Shown piece by piece: positions 7,090 through 14,618 of a DNA stretch of 24,093 nt. The translations under genes were made by a program, and so were the position numbers. Below the pieces are notes generated by a model. The model saw only the letters and a program-made list of their open reading frames with translations, made no database searches and was not told where the DNA came from. How positions within the stretch are numbered: position 1 is the first letter of the stretch; each line of letters begins with the position of its first letter. Source of the stretch: a virus; the IMG/VR virus record IMGVR_UViG_3300018424_000256, positions 1 through 24,093 of that record. One strand, given 5' to 3'.

Positions 7090-7092
7090 AAG

Positions 7093-8553
7093 TTACCTTA
7101 GTTTTACGTCTATGATCTCATAATCAAATTTTTCCTCATTGTATACTTTGACTCTCTCAAACAAGTGATTCAAAGTATAGTTTCGGAAATTGTTTCTAGA
7201 AATGTCATCTGCAATGTCATACAACACTGCTTGATTTTTGTTTGCCCCTTTCCTCAGAACACGACCAATAGATTGAAGGTTCCTCACTCTGGACTTAGAA
7301 GGTGAAGCAAACACCACGTTATGTAATTTTTTGATGTTGATGCCTGTAGAGAAGGTGCCATAAGAGGCAACGATGATGGTGTTATCAGATTGTTCTGTTA
7401 GAGAACGAATCTCTTCTCTATCATCTACGTCAACACCTCCATGCACAAAATGCACAGGACGGTTGATACTACTATTTAGCAGGTCGTATAAAGGTTCCCC
7501 GTGCTTCTCTACATAGTTGAATAGCACAAGAGTGTTACCTGTCAAATCCTTTACGAGATTGCGGATAAATTTATTGCGAGATTCATTGCCAACAAGGTAC
7601 TCCATTTCATCCTGATAGGATGCAAAACTCTGGTACTCGTGCTTTAATACAAGTACCTTGACCTTCAGATCTGCAACCTGACCTCTCTTCATCAACTCTT
7701 TAGTTCTAGTAACCTGAGTGCATCTACCAAACACTCCTTCCAAAACTAGTTGATTAGTCTCGGTTCCATCAAGCGTACCTGTAAATCCAATTCTATACTT
7801 ACACTCATGCAACTTAGACATCAGAGAAGTAAGAGATTTAGCTTTGAACAGGTGCGCCTCGTCACCGATGACGACATCAAACCTGTCAAACCACTTACGC
7901 GGTTCCTTGTACACAGATTGCCAAGTGGTAATTACTACGCTATGGTCCGTATATTTTTCATGCCCCGCGTATATCTTGTGGCAATATTCGGACGCCATCC
8001 ATCCATATTCCTCAAAGTCTTTGTACATTTGCTCCACCAGAGAAGTGGTGGGTACAACGATGAGAACGTTTCTATTGGCATTGAGGTGGAACCTCATGAT
8101 CGCGTAAATCATCAAAGACTTACCGCTCGCAGTCGGAGACAGTAAGAGTCTGCGGTTGTGGCGCAGTGCTTCATAGATTCCAAGGAGTTGATAGTCCCTT
8201 GCCTTGAAAGGTAACCCTAGGGATTTTACAAAACCGTATACACCTTCTGGCGTAATTAGTTCATCCTCTTCTTTTGGGTGACCAAAGAATTTGCACTGCT
8301 CATATTCAAAACTATACCCCCTCTCAATGCACCAGTCTGTTAGGTAGTCAACTAGTCCAACATAGAGCTCTCCAGTTCCAGGAGAATACAATCTAATCTT
8401 TCCATCCCACTTTTTGTACCTGGCGTTCCGTTGCATGAACTTTGCCTGAGGCACATCAAACGTGAAATAATCTGCCAGTTCATAGTTGATATGAGGTTCT
8501 GCCTGAACTTTCAGATAGACTTCATTCTTCTTACGGATAATCAAATCAGACAT
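7093..8553 (-). CDS. uvsW: UvsW recombination DNA helicase (SF2)
   Basis: A 486-aa superfamily 2 helicase (T4 UvsW is 503 aa). From the ATG at 8553 the domains are: an N-terminal DNA-contacting domain (about 1-105, with KWDGKIRLYSPGTGELYVGL typical of UvsW); a Q-type RDYQ near 119-122; Walker A SPTASGKS at 139-146; motif Ib VVPTTSLVEQM; DEAH at 231-234; motif III FTGT at 257-260; and motif VI QSIGRVLRKG near 435-445. UvsW drives branch migration and fork regression, and in T4 it shuts off origin R-loops. A GTG at 8565 would add four residues, but ATG 8553 is preferred because it overlaps the upstream stop (ATGTCTGA). All motifs are intact. Confidence 0.96.
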   Translation of the reverse strand: MSDLIIRKKNEVYLKVQAEPHINYELADYFTFDVPQAKFMQRNARYKKWDGKIRLYSPGTGELYVGLVDYLTDWCIERGYSFEYEQCKFFGHPKEEDELITPEGVYGFVKSLGLPFKARDYQLLGIYEALRHNRRLLLSPTASGKSLMIYAIMRFHLNANRNVLIVVPTTSLVEQMYKDFEEYGWMASEYCHKIYAGHEKYTDHSVVITTWQSVYKEPRKWFDRFDVVIGDEAHLFKAKSLTSLMSKLHECKYRIGFTGTLDGTETNQLVLEGVFGRCTQVTRTKELMKRGQVADLKVKVLVLKHEYQSFASYQDEMEYLVGNESRNKFIRNLVKDLTGNTLVLFNYVEKHGEPLYDLLNSSINRPVHFVHGGVDVDDREEIRSLTEQSDNTIIVASYGTFSTGINIKKLHNVVFASPSKSRVRNLQSIGRVLRKGANKNQAVLYDIADDISRNNFRNYTLNHLFERVKVYNEEKFDYEIIDVKLR

Positions 8554-9094
8554 AAGGTGGTCCACTAAACCATGCTACAAGGGATTTTCTGACTCCAGAT
8601 CGTACGGGACGAACTCTGTGCCATGTATCGGAAAGGAAAAATAATGCTGTTCCTTCCTTCAACTTAAATGCTTTACTGCGGTTGTTATACTCTGGTTTAT
8701 ATAGGTCCAAATCAAACTCCCCTCCTTCATAGTCCTCATTGAGGAAGAGTGACATACTAATTTTACGAACCCTATCTCTCCTATTGTCATGCTGATCTGC
8801 GTGCCAACTATAGTGTCCACCTTCAGGATATATTCCAAACTGCACAGGTTCAATATGATTGATTGCAAGATTCCATCCCGCATCTTTATTCACCTGTTGA
8901 CACATAGAAAAAAGCATGGTCAAAAGACTTCTGTCATTCAACCATGCTATTTCGCTTTTTCTTATTGGATTATCTGAGTTATTTAATTGTGCGTCCTGCC
9001 ATTTAAGATCGGTTTTAGATATTGATCTATAAACCTGCTTCATTGCAGATTCATTAAAAACTACCGTACGATAAGGTTCACCATAAAATAACAT
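8546..9094 (-). CDS. 2OG-Fe(II) oxygenase (prolyl 4-hydroxylase-like) between UvsY and UvsW
   Basis: A 182-aa protein with the double-stranded beta-helix core of 2-oxoglutarate/Fe(II) dioxygenases. The iron ligands are H98-x-D100 (YSWHADQ) and H159 (DTWHRVRPV). R169 (RKSLVAWF) should bind 2-oxoglutarate. The strand FLNEDYEGGEFDL at 118-130 is characteristic of the P4Hc/PKHD-type phage enzymes. The substrate could be protein side chains or modified bases and cannot be told from the sequence. Its start overlaps the UvsY stop as TAATG, and its end overlaps the UvsW start, so it is co-translated with the recombination genes. Insertion of such an oxygenase here is known in cyanophages. Confidence 0.92.
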   Translation of the reverse strand: MLFYGEPYRTVVFNESAMKQVYRSISKTDLKWQDAQLNNSDNPIRKSEIAWLNDRSLLTMLFSMCQQVNKDAGWNLAINHIEPVQFGIYPEGGHYSWHADQHDNRRDRVRKISMSLFLNEDYEGGEFDLDLYKPEYNNRSKAFKLKEGTALFFLSDTWHRVRPVRSGVRKSLVAWFSGPPYV

Positions 9095-9522
9095 TAAAAT
9101 CCCGCCTTAAACTTTTCCCACTCAATCGCGTTCTTAATTTGATAACCGCGACCGTTAATCATGCGTATAACTGAATCCAAATAATTCAGACACACCTCTA
9201 TGTAGGACAGTTTAGAACGGCACTTTTGAATATCCTTGTCAGCATTGACAAAGGTCTCAATCTCATCTCTAGTTGTAAGTTTGAGATCAAATGGCATTTC
9301 GGCATACACTTTTGTTGGTGCTTTACCTTTGTAGTAAATCCACTTGTCTCGCAATAATGTATTCAGTTCAGACTCTCTTTCAATCTTCATCATAGCAAAG
9401 GTGTTGAGAAGAGAGTGGTATTTTGCGTGGAGGTTTGAAGTTTTAACCGACTCTTCGCAATAAAGGTCAGTGTCAATTTGACTGTCCTTCTCCCACATTT
9501 TTTGAAGTTCTTCTAGATTCAT
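9094..9522 (-). CDS. uvsY: UvsY recombination mediator
   Basis: A 142-aa protein matching T4 UvsY in size (137 aa), position (upstream of UvsW) and character: an almost all-helical, charged protein starting MNLEELQKMWEKDSQID, with the conserved KWIYYKGKAP and LNYLDSVIRMINGRGYQIKNAIEWEKF segments. UvsY loads the UvsX recombinase onto gp32-coated single-stranded DNA. An AGGA ribosome binding site lies about 8 bases before the ATG at 9522. The preceding gene overlaps its first 50 bases out of frame, unusually long for this window. Identification rests on context plus the W-I-Y-Y-K-G-K and GRGYQIKNAI-W-KF signatures. Confidence 0.93.
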   Translation of the reverse strand: MNLEELQKMWEKDSQIDTDLYCEESVKTSNLHAKYHSLLNTFAMMKIERESELNTLLRDKWIYYKGKAPTKVYAEMPFDLKLTTRDEIETFVNADKDIQKCRSKLSYIEVCLNYLDSVIRMINGRGYQIKNAIEWEKFKAGF

Positions 9523-9934
9523 TATGAAATCCTATTAGCGCGTCGTTCCAGTCCCCTGAGTGATCCCATGGGTCAGGTATCTGTATCGTAGTGCTTGGAG
9601 ATGCCATGCCTGCGCTAGACTCTTCGGTCCCTCGCTCAACAACCTCATTTCTAATGATGAGAGTTGGAAGGTCGGGCACGCTAGAAGGTCTTTCCTCCAC
9701 TGTGGTAGTTCTGGCGACATTCGTTTGCTCCTCCCACTGCTGTACGATTGATTTGGACTGCTGATCTACAGAGTCCATTTCCATTTCAATTTTACCATTA
9801 ACCCAATGTTTGTGCAACCAGTCAATTATACCTAAGTAAATTTGGTTCCAGGGATATTTTTGATTGTTTGCCCAGCGTTTAGATTTGGTATACCATGTAT
9901 CCTCACCACCCCACTGATGCTCAAATTTCATCAT
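9473..9934 (-). CDS. Hypothetical protein overlapping UvsY (153 aa)
   Basis: A 153-aa frame with ATG at 9934, overlapping the previous stop as ATGA. The first 60 residues look like a genuine folded segment rich in Trp and Tyr (seven Trp by residue 45, e.g. HQWGGEDTWYTKSKRWANNQ). The middle (about 55-120) is low complexity and rich in Ser, Thr and Glu. The tail carries another Trp-rich patch (PDPWDHSGDWNDALIGF). The final 16 codons read out of frame through the start of UvsY, and a one-base shift would end it at TAA 9522-9524, exactly touching the UvsY ATG. The C-terminus may therefore be an extension caused by an indel. Function unknown; it sits beside the tube-like protein and may be structural. 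Confidence 0.75.
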   Translation of the reverse strand: MMKFEHQWGGEDTWYTKSKRWANNQKYPWNQIYLGIIDWLHKHWVNGKIEMEMDSVDQQSKSIVQQWEEQTNVARTTTVEERPSSVPDLPTLIIRNEVVERGTEESSAGMASPSTTIQIPDPWDHSGDWNDALIGFHNESRRTSKNVGEGQSN

Positions 9935-10503
9935 GACTCTCTGCGTGTGCCTCTGTTAACGGAACGGATTTCGTAAAGCGTATATCTGAAAGTTACCTCT
10001 GCGGTAAAAAAGTTTGTGTCAGTTTGAGTGACATCAAATGCAAGCGTGGATAAAGAAGTTGGAAAAGCATCCTTAAATAAACACTCAAATGCACCTTGGA
10101 AATTATTGTTCAAAGCGATCAAAGTGATGTCACTGACTAGACTTTTATATGCATAAGTCTTCTGGACATTAGCGGGACGTTTCGCTTCAATCCATCTTGC
10201 TCTTTCATCCAAGTCGTTCGGTGTCCCCAAAGCACGCATCCAATTGTGAATCTCTAGATAATTTTCTAAATTTTCATCAACTAGAAACTCAACTGTAAAA
10301 TCTCCATACTTGATATTTCCATCAATGGGATATGGGACAAGTCCCCTGGTTGGAATATCCACTTCACCAACTTGGATTGTTGGGATGTTAGCGGTCTGGC
10401 AGAGGAATGCTGCCTTGGGTGCTTTTTCCAAGGTCAATTTGAAACCAATTGGTGCAAGGAAGTTTTTATTCTTTAACTCCTTTTCATACCATGTAGCAGC
10501 CAT
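9931..10503 (-). CDS. Tail-tube-fold protein, probable gp3-like tail completion/sheath stabiliser
   Basis: A 190-aa protein that shares the fold pattern of the tube gene at 17253-17843. Its ANIPTIQVGEVDIPTRG aligns with ANLPSAQMGIIEVPFRG of gp19, and FTVEFLVDENLENYLEIHNWMRAL with the gp19 segment WTVTIMNDSKFSLRNAFETW. The pattern 'FLVDENLENYLEIHNW' is typical of T4-type tube-related proteins. In T4, gp19, gp54, gp48 and gp3 share this fold. In cyanophages the copy between the capsid gene and uvsY is, as I recall, annotated gp3, which terminates the tail. It has a good GGAG ribosome binding site and a late TAAATA motif 19 bases upstream, as expected for a virion protein. The paralogue assignment (gp3 versus gp54) is inference. 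Confidence 0.78.
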   Translation of the reverse strand: MAATWYEKELKNKNFLAPIGFKLTLEKAPKAAFLCQTANIPTIQVGEVDIPTRGLVPYPIDGNIKYGDFTVEFLVDENLENYLEIHNWMRALGTPNDLDERARWIEAKRPANVQKTYAYKSLVSDITLIALNNNFQGAFECLFKDAFPTSLSTLAFDVTQTDTNFFTAEVTFRYTLYEIRSVNRGTRRES

Positions 10504-10520
10504 GTCTCTCCGCTTTTTAA

Positions 10521-12035
10521 CTATTTAGTGTAAATGTCGTCACCAACCACTACTGCATCCAGTTCGGTCTCATGCATTAGTTGCAGCGCCTCTATAGGCG
10601 ATCCCGCAATCGGAGCACCACCATTATTCAAAGAAGTGTTGAGGACCATTGGGATGCCTGTGAGACCCTCAAACTCGCTAATCAGTTGATAGTAGTCTTC
10701 ATGCTCTGGTTCCACAGACTGTGGTCTGCATGTGCCATCAAAGTGTGTGATAGATCCGAAGGAAAACTTGTCCTTGACATCCATTACATAAAGCATGTAA
10801 GGTGAGTCATATTCCCAATCAAAATAATTTGGTAGTTCATCTGAGAGAATTGATGCGCCAAAGGGACGGAACATCTCGCGATGCTTCACCTTCTCATTGA
10901 TAATATCTTTACCACCTTTGACACTAGGATCCATTAGAATACTTCTGTTACCAAGTGCTCTGGGTCCTACCTCGCCATGACCTTGATACCAACCAACAAT
11001 CTTACCTTCTGCCAACATCTCGGCAGTTTTTTTAATTGTAAGACTTGAAGGTCTGCGCTCAGGTGCTTCATCACTCTGCCAGAATGGGAATCCATCTCTA
11101 CTGAGTTTGGGTTCTTTATAATGTTTTCTGAGAACTTCTACAATACCAAGTGACAACCCCTCATCGTTGCAATGAGGAGGAACAACCAGTCCTGGTCTCT
11201 TAAGTTTGATTCTGCTATTGATAATAGTATTCAAAGCAATACCACCAGAGTATGTAAATACATCATCTTCCTTTGTATTCTCTAGAAAGTATGCCTCGTA
11301 GATATCCTCACTAACTTCATGTGCAAACTGGATGTGATCACATGCAAACTGCTGAGGTTTGTTTTTTACAATCTGCCCCAGTTTCCATAGGTCCCAGAAC
11401 TCACGAATGTCTGCGATAGTTAGTTCGTCAGTCTTTTGTGCCCGCTTCATGCGGTCCATATCTTCCTGACTATATCTGCCCATTGCTTTCAATGCCATGA
11501 CCTTACCTGCCATGTCATTGGAGATACCCTGCAAGTTTAAGATTGCGCCCACATCACCCATGGTAGAACCAAAACTCGGGTGGGTGTTATAAGTTACTGC
11601 AAACTCTCTTTGTCCATTTTTTAGTCTGGAGTGTGATAGTTTGTTGTCACCAAATCCATCAAACACAAAATCAATATCAGACTTATCGGTCAACATCCAC
11701 GCACTTTCTGCGTGTGCATAGTGGTGATCAATACGATAAATTGGACCCTTGTATCCCATGTCTCGGAACAACGGGATATCAATTTTTTCAAAAATATTAT
11801 TTTCGTCGTAGTTGATTGACTTGTATCGGAAACAATCCACTACAATTCCGATAGCATCAATCTTGGATAGAGGCACTCCCCATTTAGCAAAAGGTTTCAA
11901 CCATCCAGTTAAATTTTTATATCCCCAGTGTTTAATCTGGGAGTCTCTTTCACTCTTATAGTAATATACCTTCCCGTCTACGGTTAGTGTGATATTACTG
12001 TCGTGGTCACAAAGACGCAATCCTAAAAAGTTCAT
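10521..12035 (-). CDS. Carbamoyltransferase, NodU/CmcH/TobZ family
   Basis: A 504-aa enzyme with both domains of the family. The N-terminal ASKHA/Kae1-like domain has H11 (LCDHDSN), the HHYAHAESA metal-binding signature at 104-112, D126 (DGFGDN), and the nucleotide/phosphate-binding TYSGGIALN at 261-269. The C-terminal domain has GHGEVGPRALGNRSILMDP at 352-370. Family members transfer a carbamoyl group from carbamoyl phosphate, through carbamoyl-adenylate, to a hydroxyl of a sugar or antibiotic. The phage substrate is unknown; modified nucleotides, or a sugar on DNA or the virion, are possible. The ATG at 12035 is only 10 bases past the gp23 terminator, with no promoter visible, so expression relies on read-through. 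Its stop is built into the late promoter of the next gene. The length is near the usual 500-600 aa. Confidence 0.93.
   Translation of the reverse strand: MNFLGLRLCDHDSNITLTVDGKVYYYKSERDSQIKHWGYKNLTGWLKPFAKWGVPLSKIDAIGIVVDCFRYKSINYDENNIFEKIDIPLFRDMGYKGPIYRIDHHYAHAESAWMLTDKSDIDFVFDGFGDNKLSHSRLKNGQREFAVTYNTHPSFGSTMGDVGAILNLQGISNDMAGKVMALKAMGRYSQEDMDRMKRAQKTDELTIADIREFWDLWKLGQIVKNKPQQFACDHIQFAHEVSEDIYEAYFLENTKEDDVFTYSGGIALNTIINSRIKLKRPGLVVPPHCNDEGLSLGIVEVLRKHYKEPKLSRDGFPFWQSDEAPERRPSSLTIKKTAEMLAEGKIVGWYQGHGEVGPRALGNRSILMDPSVKGGKDIINEKVKHREMFRPFGASILSDELPNYFDWEYDSPYMLYVMDVKDKFSFGSITHFDGTCRPQSVEPEHEDYYQLISEFEGLTGIPMVLNTSLNNGGAPIAGSPIEALQLMHETELDAVVVGDDIYTK
10522..10527 (-). promoter_or_regulatory. 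Late-promoter motif CTAAATAG upstream of the gp3-like gene
   Basis: The minus strand reads ACACTAAATAGTTAAA. The final TAG of the carbamoyltransferase (10521-10523) is part of the motif. The core lies 19 bases before the ATG at 10503, with the ribosome binding site GGAG (10508-10511) between. Confidence 0.6.
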
Positions 12036-12045
12036 ACTAATCCAT

Positions 12046-12071
12046 AAAAAAAGAGGACCCGAAGGTCCTCT
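12046..12071 (-). terminator. Rho-independent terminator after gp23
   Basis: The minus strand reads AGAGGACC, TTCG, GGTCCTCT and then a run of T. This is an 8-bp perfect stem capped by a stable UUCG tetraloop and followed by a seven-T tract (12046-12052). It is the clearest intrinsic terminator in the window, about 25 bases after the capsid stop codon. Confidence 0.93.
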
Positions 12072-12078
12072 CTATATA

Positions 12079-12092
12079 TGCCCGTTTGGGCA
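12079..12092 (-). repeat. Small hairpin just after the gp23 stop codon
   Basis: TGCCC-AAAC-GGGCA forms a 5-bp GC-rich stem 4 bases after the gp23 TGA and immediately before the main terminator. It lacks a U-tract. It could protect the 3' end of the abundant capsid mRNA or be incidental. Confidence 0.5.
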
Positions 12093-12096
12093 GGGA

Positions 12097-13485
12097 TCAC
12101 ATCAGGTTGGCAACCTGAACGCGACGATAGTAGCGGTTGCTGTTGGCGGTCAGAGCGCCAGAACCCTGAGTAAGACCTTGAGCGAAGGGGTTGGAGACCA
12201 TGCCGTAGCGGGTCTTGAAGCCAATCTTCGGCTGGAAGGTGTCGGGGTTGATAGCACGAACCTGCTGCAGAGGAACGTAGGGGCAATAGAACAGACCAGC
12301 ATCATAGGCGCTGCTACCCTTGTAACCAGCAACGTAGAAGTGCTTATCAGCAACGTTGGCAGAATAAGGATCAACGTAGACCTTGATACGACCGTTCAGA
12401 GTACCGACCAGGGTGCTGGAGGTGTCATCGGGGATCAGACCGTTGTTGCCGTTCAGGGCAGGGGCGTAATCCAGAACACCAGCCATGGCGAGGGCGGAAG
12501 CAACGTCTGCAGAGCAGATCAGGATGTTGCCCTTCCCGCGACGAGTCTGATGACCGATAGCGTTAGCATCACGCTCAATCTGGAACAGAAGACCCTTGAA
12601 CTTCTCAACGCTCCAACGACCGTTGGAATCAACGTCAAGGTCAAAGATACCAGCGCTAGCGGTATTGTTCTGAGCACCAGCGACAGCGTTGGTGTAGACG
12701 GTACGAACAACCTCACGGTTGATTTCAGCAAGGATCTCAGTGCTGAGGATGTTGCTGAGTTCCTGCTCGGCATCCAGACCATGAATTGCCTTCAGGTCTT
12801 GGGCAAGCTCAAGGCTGTACTCAGCTTTCAGGGCACGGGACTTGGCAGTCACGGTGACCTTTTCAATGCTGAAGCCCATCTCGCGGAAATCAGTACCCGA
12901 TTCGCCAAGGCTCTCAGCGGCAGCGGTATTCATGCCAGTAGCATCGCCAGTCAGCTCATAGGTGCCAGCAGGGCTGTCATTGAGGAGACCAGGGTTGTTA
13001 CCTTCAGCATCGTTGTCGGTGCTGCTGGAAGCGCCAGGATCGTAGGTGGTAGACGTGTCGCCACCAGAGAAACCAGCGTTAGGCTCGTTGAAGAATGCTT
13101 CGTCGTAACCAGCGCCAGCGGGGTTGGTGCCAGTGCCGTAGTTGGAGCGCATTGCGAAGATCAGTCCAGTAGGACCAGTCATCGGTTGTACACCAGCGAT
13201 GTCATAAGCGATCAGCTGGGGCATGGAGCGTCTGATCAGGGAGATCAGAACGGGGTCAAAACCTGCGACAGGACCAGTAGCGGTAGCGCCGCCACCGAAA
13301 CCACCAGTGCCAGCGGCCATGGTAGGTGCCTCGGTCAGCATTTGTGCCTCTTCACGGGCAGCAAATTCTTGGTTTTCCAGAAGTTGAGCGACAACCGCTT
13401 TCTTATGAGAATCAGTAATCTCAGGGAGAGCTTCGTGATTCAGAACGGGTGCCCACTTCTCTTGGAGTTGTTTAAGATCAGCCAT
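12097..13485 (-). CDS. gp23: gp23 major capsid protein precursor
   Basis: A 462-aa T4-type major capsid protein, shorter than T4 gp23 (521 aa) as usual in cyanophages. Residues 1-52 form a helical propeptide ending in L50-T51-E52, a match to the gp21 protease consensus (L/I)-x-E, so cleavage before A53 is predicted. The mature chain has the conserved segment RRSMPQLIAYDIAGVQPMTGPTGLIFAMR near 86-114. It also has RALKAEYSLELAQDLKAIHGLDAE, the HK97-fold spine region, and ends in GFKTRYGMVSNPF. The start is supported by AGGAGA at 13489-13494. Two late-promoter motifs precede it and a strong terminator follows, matching the need for high expression. Its codon use is noticeably richer in GC than its neighbours, giving a long spurious antisense frame. 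Confidence 0.98.
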   Translation of the reverse strand: MADLKQLQEKWAPVLNHEALPEITDSHKKAVVAQLLENQEFAAREEAQMLTEAPTMAAGTGGFGGGATATGPVAGFDPVLISLIRRSMPQLIAYDIAGVQPMTGPTGLIFAMRSNYGTGTNPAGAGYDEAFFNEPNAGFSGGDTSTTYDPGASSSTDNDAEGNNPGLLNDSPAGTYELTGDATGMNTAAAESLGESGTDFREMGFSIEKVTVTAKSRALKAEYSLELAQDLKAIHGLDAEQELSNILSTEILAEINREVVRTVYTNAVAGAQNNTASAGIFDLDVDSNGRWSVEKFKGLLFQIERDANAIGHQTRRGKGNILICSADVASALAMAGVLDYAPALNGNNGLIPDDTSSTLVGTLNGRIKVYVDPYSANVADKHFYVAGYKGSSAYDAGLFYCPYVPLQQVRAINPDTFQPKIGFKTRYGMVSNPFAQGLTQGSGALTANSNRYYRRVQVANLM

Positions 13486-13515
13486 TGTTCTCCTAAAAGT
13501 TAGTTAAGTGGTTAG

Positions 13516-13542
13516 TATTTACAAATAATGACAAATTATTTA
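13516..13542 (-). promoter_or_regulatory. Tandem late-promoter motifs upstream of gp23
   Basis: Two TAAATA cores lie on the minus strand at 13537-13542 (TCTAAATAAT, containing the gp22 stop TAA) and 13516-13521 (TGTAAATACT). They are 21 bases apart, and 52 and 31 bases from the ATG. An inverted repeat AAATAAT/ATTATTT (13523-13541) lies between and over them. Confidence 0.6.
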
Positions 13543-14570
13543 GACCAGCGGGACAGGGCATCAACATACGCGCCCATAGCACCGTTGTACTGGGTCTCTT
13601 CTACCAGAGGCTCTACATCCTCGGTAGGATCTACACTGGGTGCAGACTCCTTACGGGTGAAATAAGACTCTTTGATAGTAGTGATTTTCTGACGAAAACC
13701 TTCTTCACTCTCAAACTCAACACCCTCGGCAAGAGAAGCAAGCTTCTCCTTTTGGGTCTCAGTCAAACCAAGACCGCACTCGTTCACGATCTCCATTTTC
13801 ATATAGGCACCAAGTTGCTTATTCAAAACAACATTGGTTTCAATTTGCTCGTTGAGTTTTCCTTCCATCTCATCAATCTGCTCAACCATGCCATCCAGCA
13901 GGTTGAACTTCTCTTCGGGAACACCAACATGGTGCTCTACGAAAAGGCTCTTGAGGCCAGACATGAACGACTCTGCAATCTCGTTCTTTACGCCATGCTC
14001 AACAGCGAGGGTATTCTCCTCCATCCACTGCTTAGCGGCGTATGACAGATAGTCGTCAACTTTGTTGGCCAATTCTGTTTTGATCTCCTCTACCTGTTCG
14101 GTGAGAGCAGATTCAAATGCTTCCTGTACAGCGGCAACCTCAGCATTAACCTTAGCGGTTACTGCTGCTTCAAAGATTGTTGCTGCACGCTCTCTGAACT
14201 CTTCTGAGAGTTCTTCACCAGCGACAAGAGCGTCAACATCTTCAGTAAAGTCGTATTCGGCAACAACTTCCTGCTCTTCGCCATCTTCTACTTCCTCCAT
14301 TCTAGCGGATGCATCAGAGGGCTTAGTCTTGATTGACTTATCGCCTTCATGGGAAACTGGGGCAGCGGCTTTAGCACCAAGATTGGTGGTGCCTTTTGCG
14401 CCTTCCTCAGTTTTGTTATCGGTTCCACCGATGACGGTATCCTTGGCACCCGAGGTGTCAATGGACTCACCAGGCTTAGCGCCTTTTTTGATAGCAGCGA
14501 CACCAGTTGCAGCTTCTTCTGCCACGTCTGACATCTGTGCCTCAAATTCTGCGTCGCGGTTATCGGACAT
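13536..14570 (-). CDS. gp22: gp22 prohead core scaffolding protein
   Basis: A 344-aa very acidic protein in the T4 gp22 position between prohead protease and major capsid. The first 110 residues are Ala/Gly/Thr/Lys-rich and disordered. Residues about 125-310 are long Glu/Ala-rich helices (EEVKTELANKVDDYLSYAAK and EEKFNLLDGMVEQIDEMEGK types) as expected for a scaffold core. Several L/I-x-E sites (LTEQ, LNEQ) fit later destruction by gp21. The longest frame begins at 14594, but the ATG at 14570 (MSDNRDAEFEAQM) has an AGGAG site 8 bases upstream (14579-14583), so I use it. The protein is longer than T4 gp22 (269 aa), mainly through the disordered N-terminal part. A TATAAATA late promoter precedes it. 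Confidence 0.93.
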   Translation of the reverse strand: MSDNRDAEFEAQMSDVAEEAATGVAAIKKGAKPGESIDTSGAKDTVIGGTDNKTEEGAKGTTNLGAKAAAPVSHEGDKSIKTKPSDASARMEEVEDGEEQEVVAEYDFTEDVDALVAGEELSEEFRERAATIFEAAVTAKVNAEVAAVQEAFESALTEQVEEIKTELANKVDDYLSYAAKQWMEENTLAVEHGVKNEIAESFMSGLKSLFVEHHVGVPEEKFNLLDGMVEQIDEMEGKLNEQIETNVVLNKQLGAYMKMEIVNECGLGLTETQKEKLASLAEGVEFESEEGFRQKITTIKESYFTRKESAPSVDPTEDVEPLVEETQYNGAMGAYVDALSRWSK

Positions 14571-14609
14571 TTTAGAATCTCCTGTAGTCAGCATTTGCTT
14601 TTCTATGAT

Positions 14610-14617
14610 TATTTATA
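14610..14617 (-). promoter_or_regulatory. T4-consensus late promoter TATAAATA upstream of gp22
   Basis: The minus strand carries a perfect TATAAATA, identical to the T4 late -10 consensus, 40 bases before the gp22 ATG. It abuts a 17-base palindrome on its upstream side. Confidence 0.8.
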
Positions 14618-14618
14618 C

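Noticed and set aside
11989-13503. 504-codon open frame on the plus strand
   Set aside because: It is antisense to gp23, whose GC-rich, biased codon use removes stops from the opposite strand. The translation is low-complexity and rich in Val, Ser and Gly, and has no ribosome binding site or promoter.
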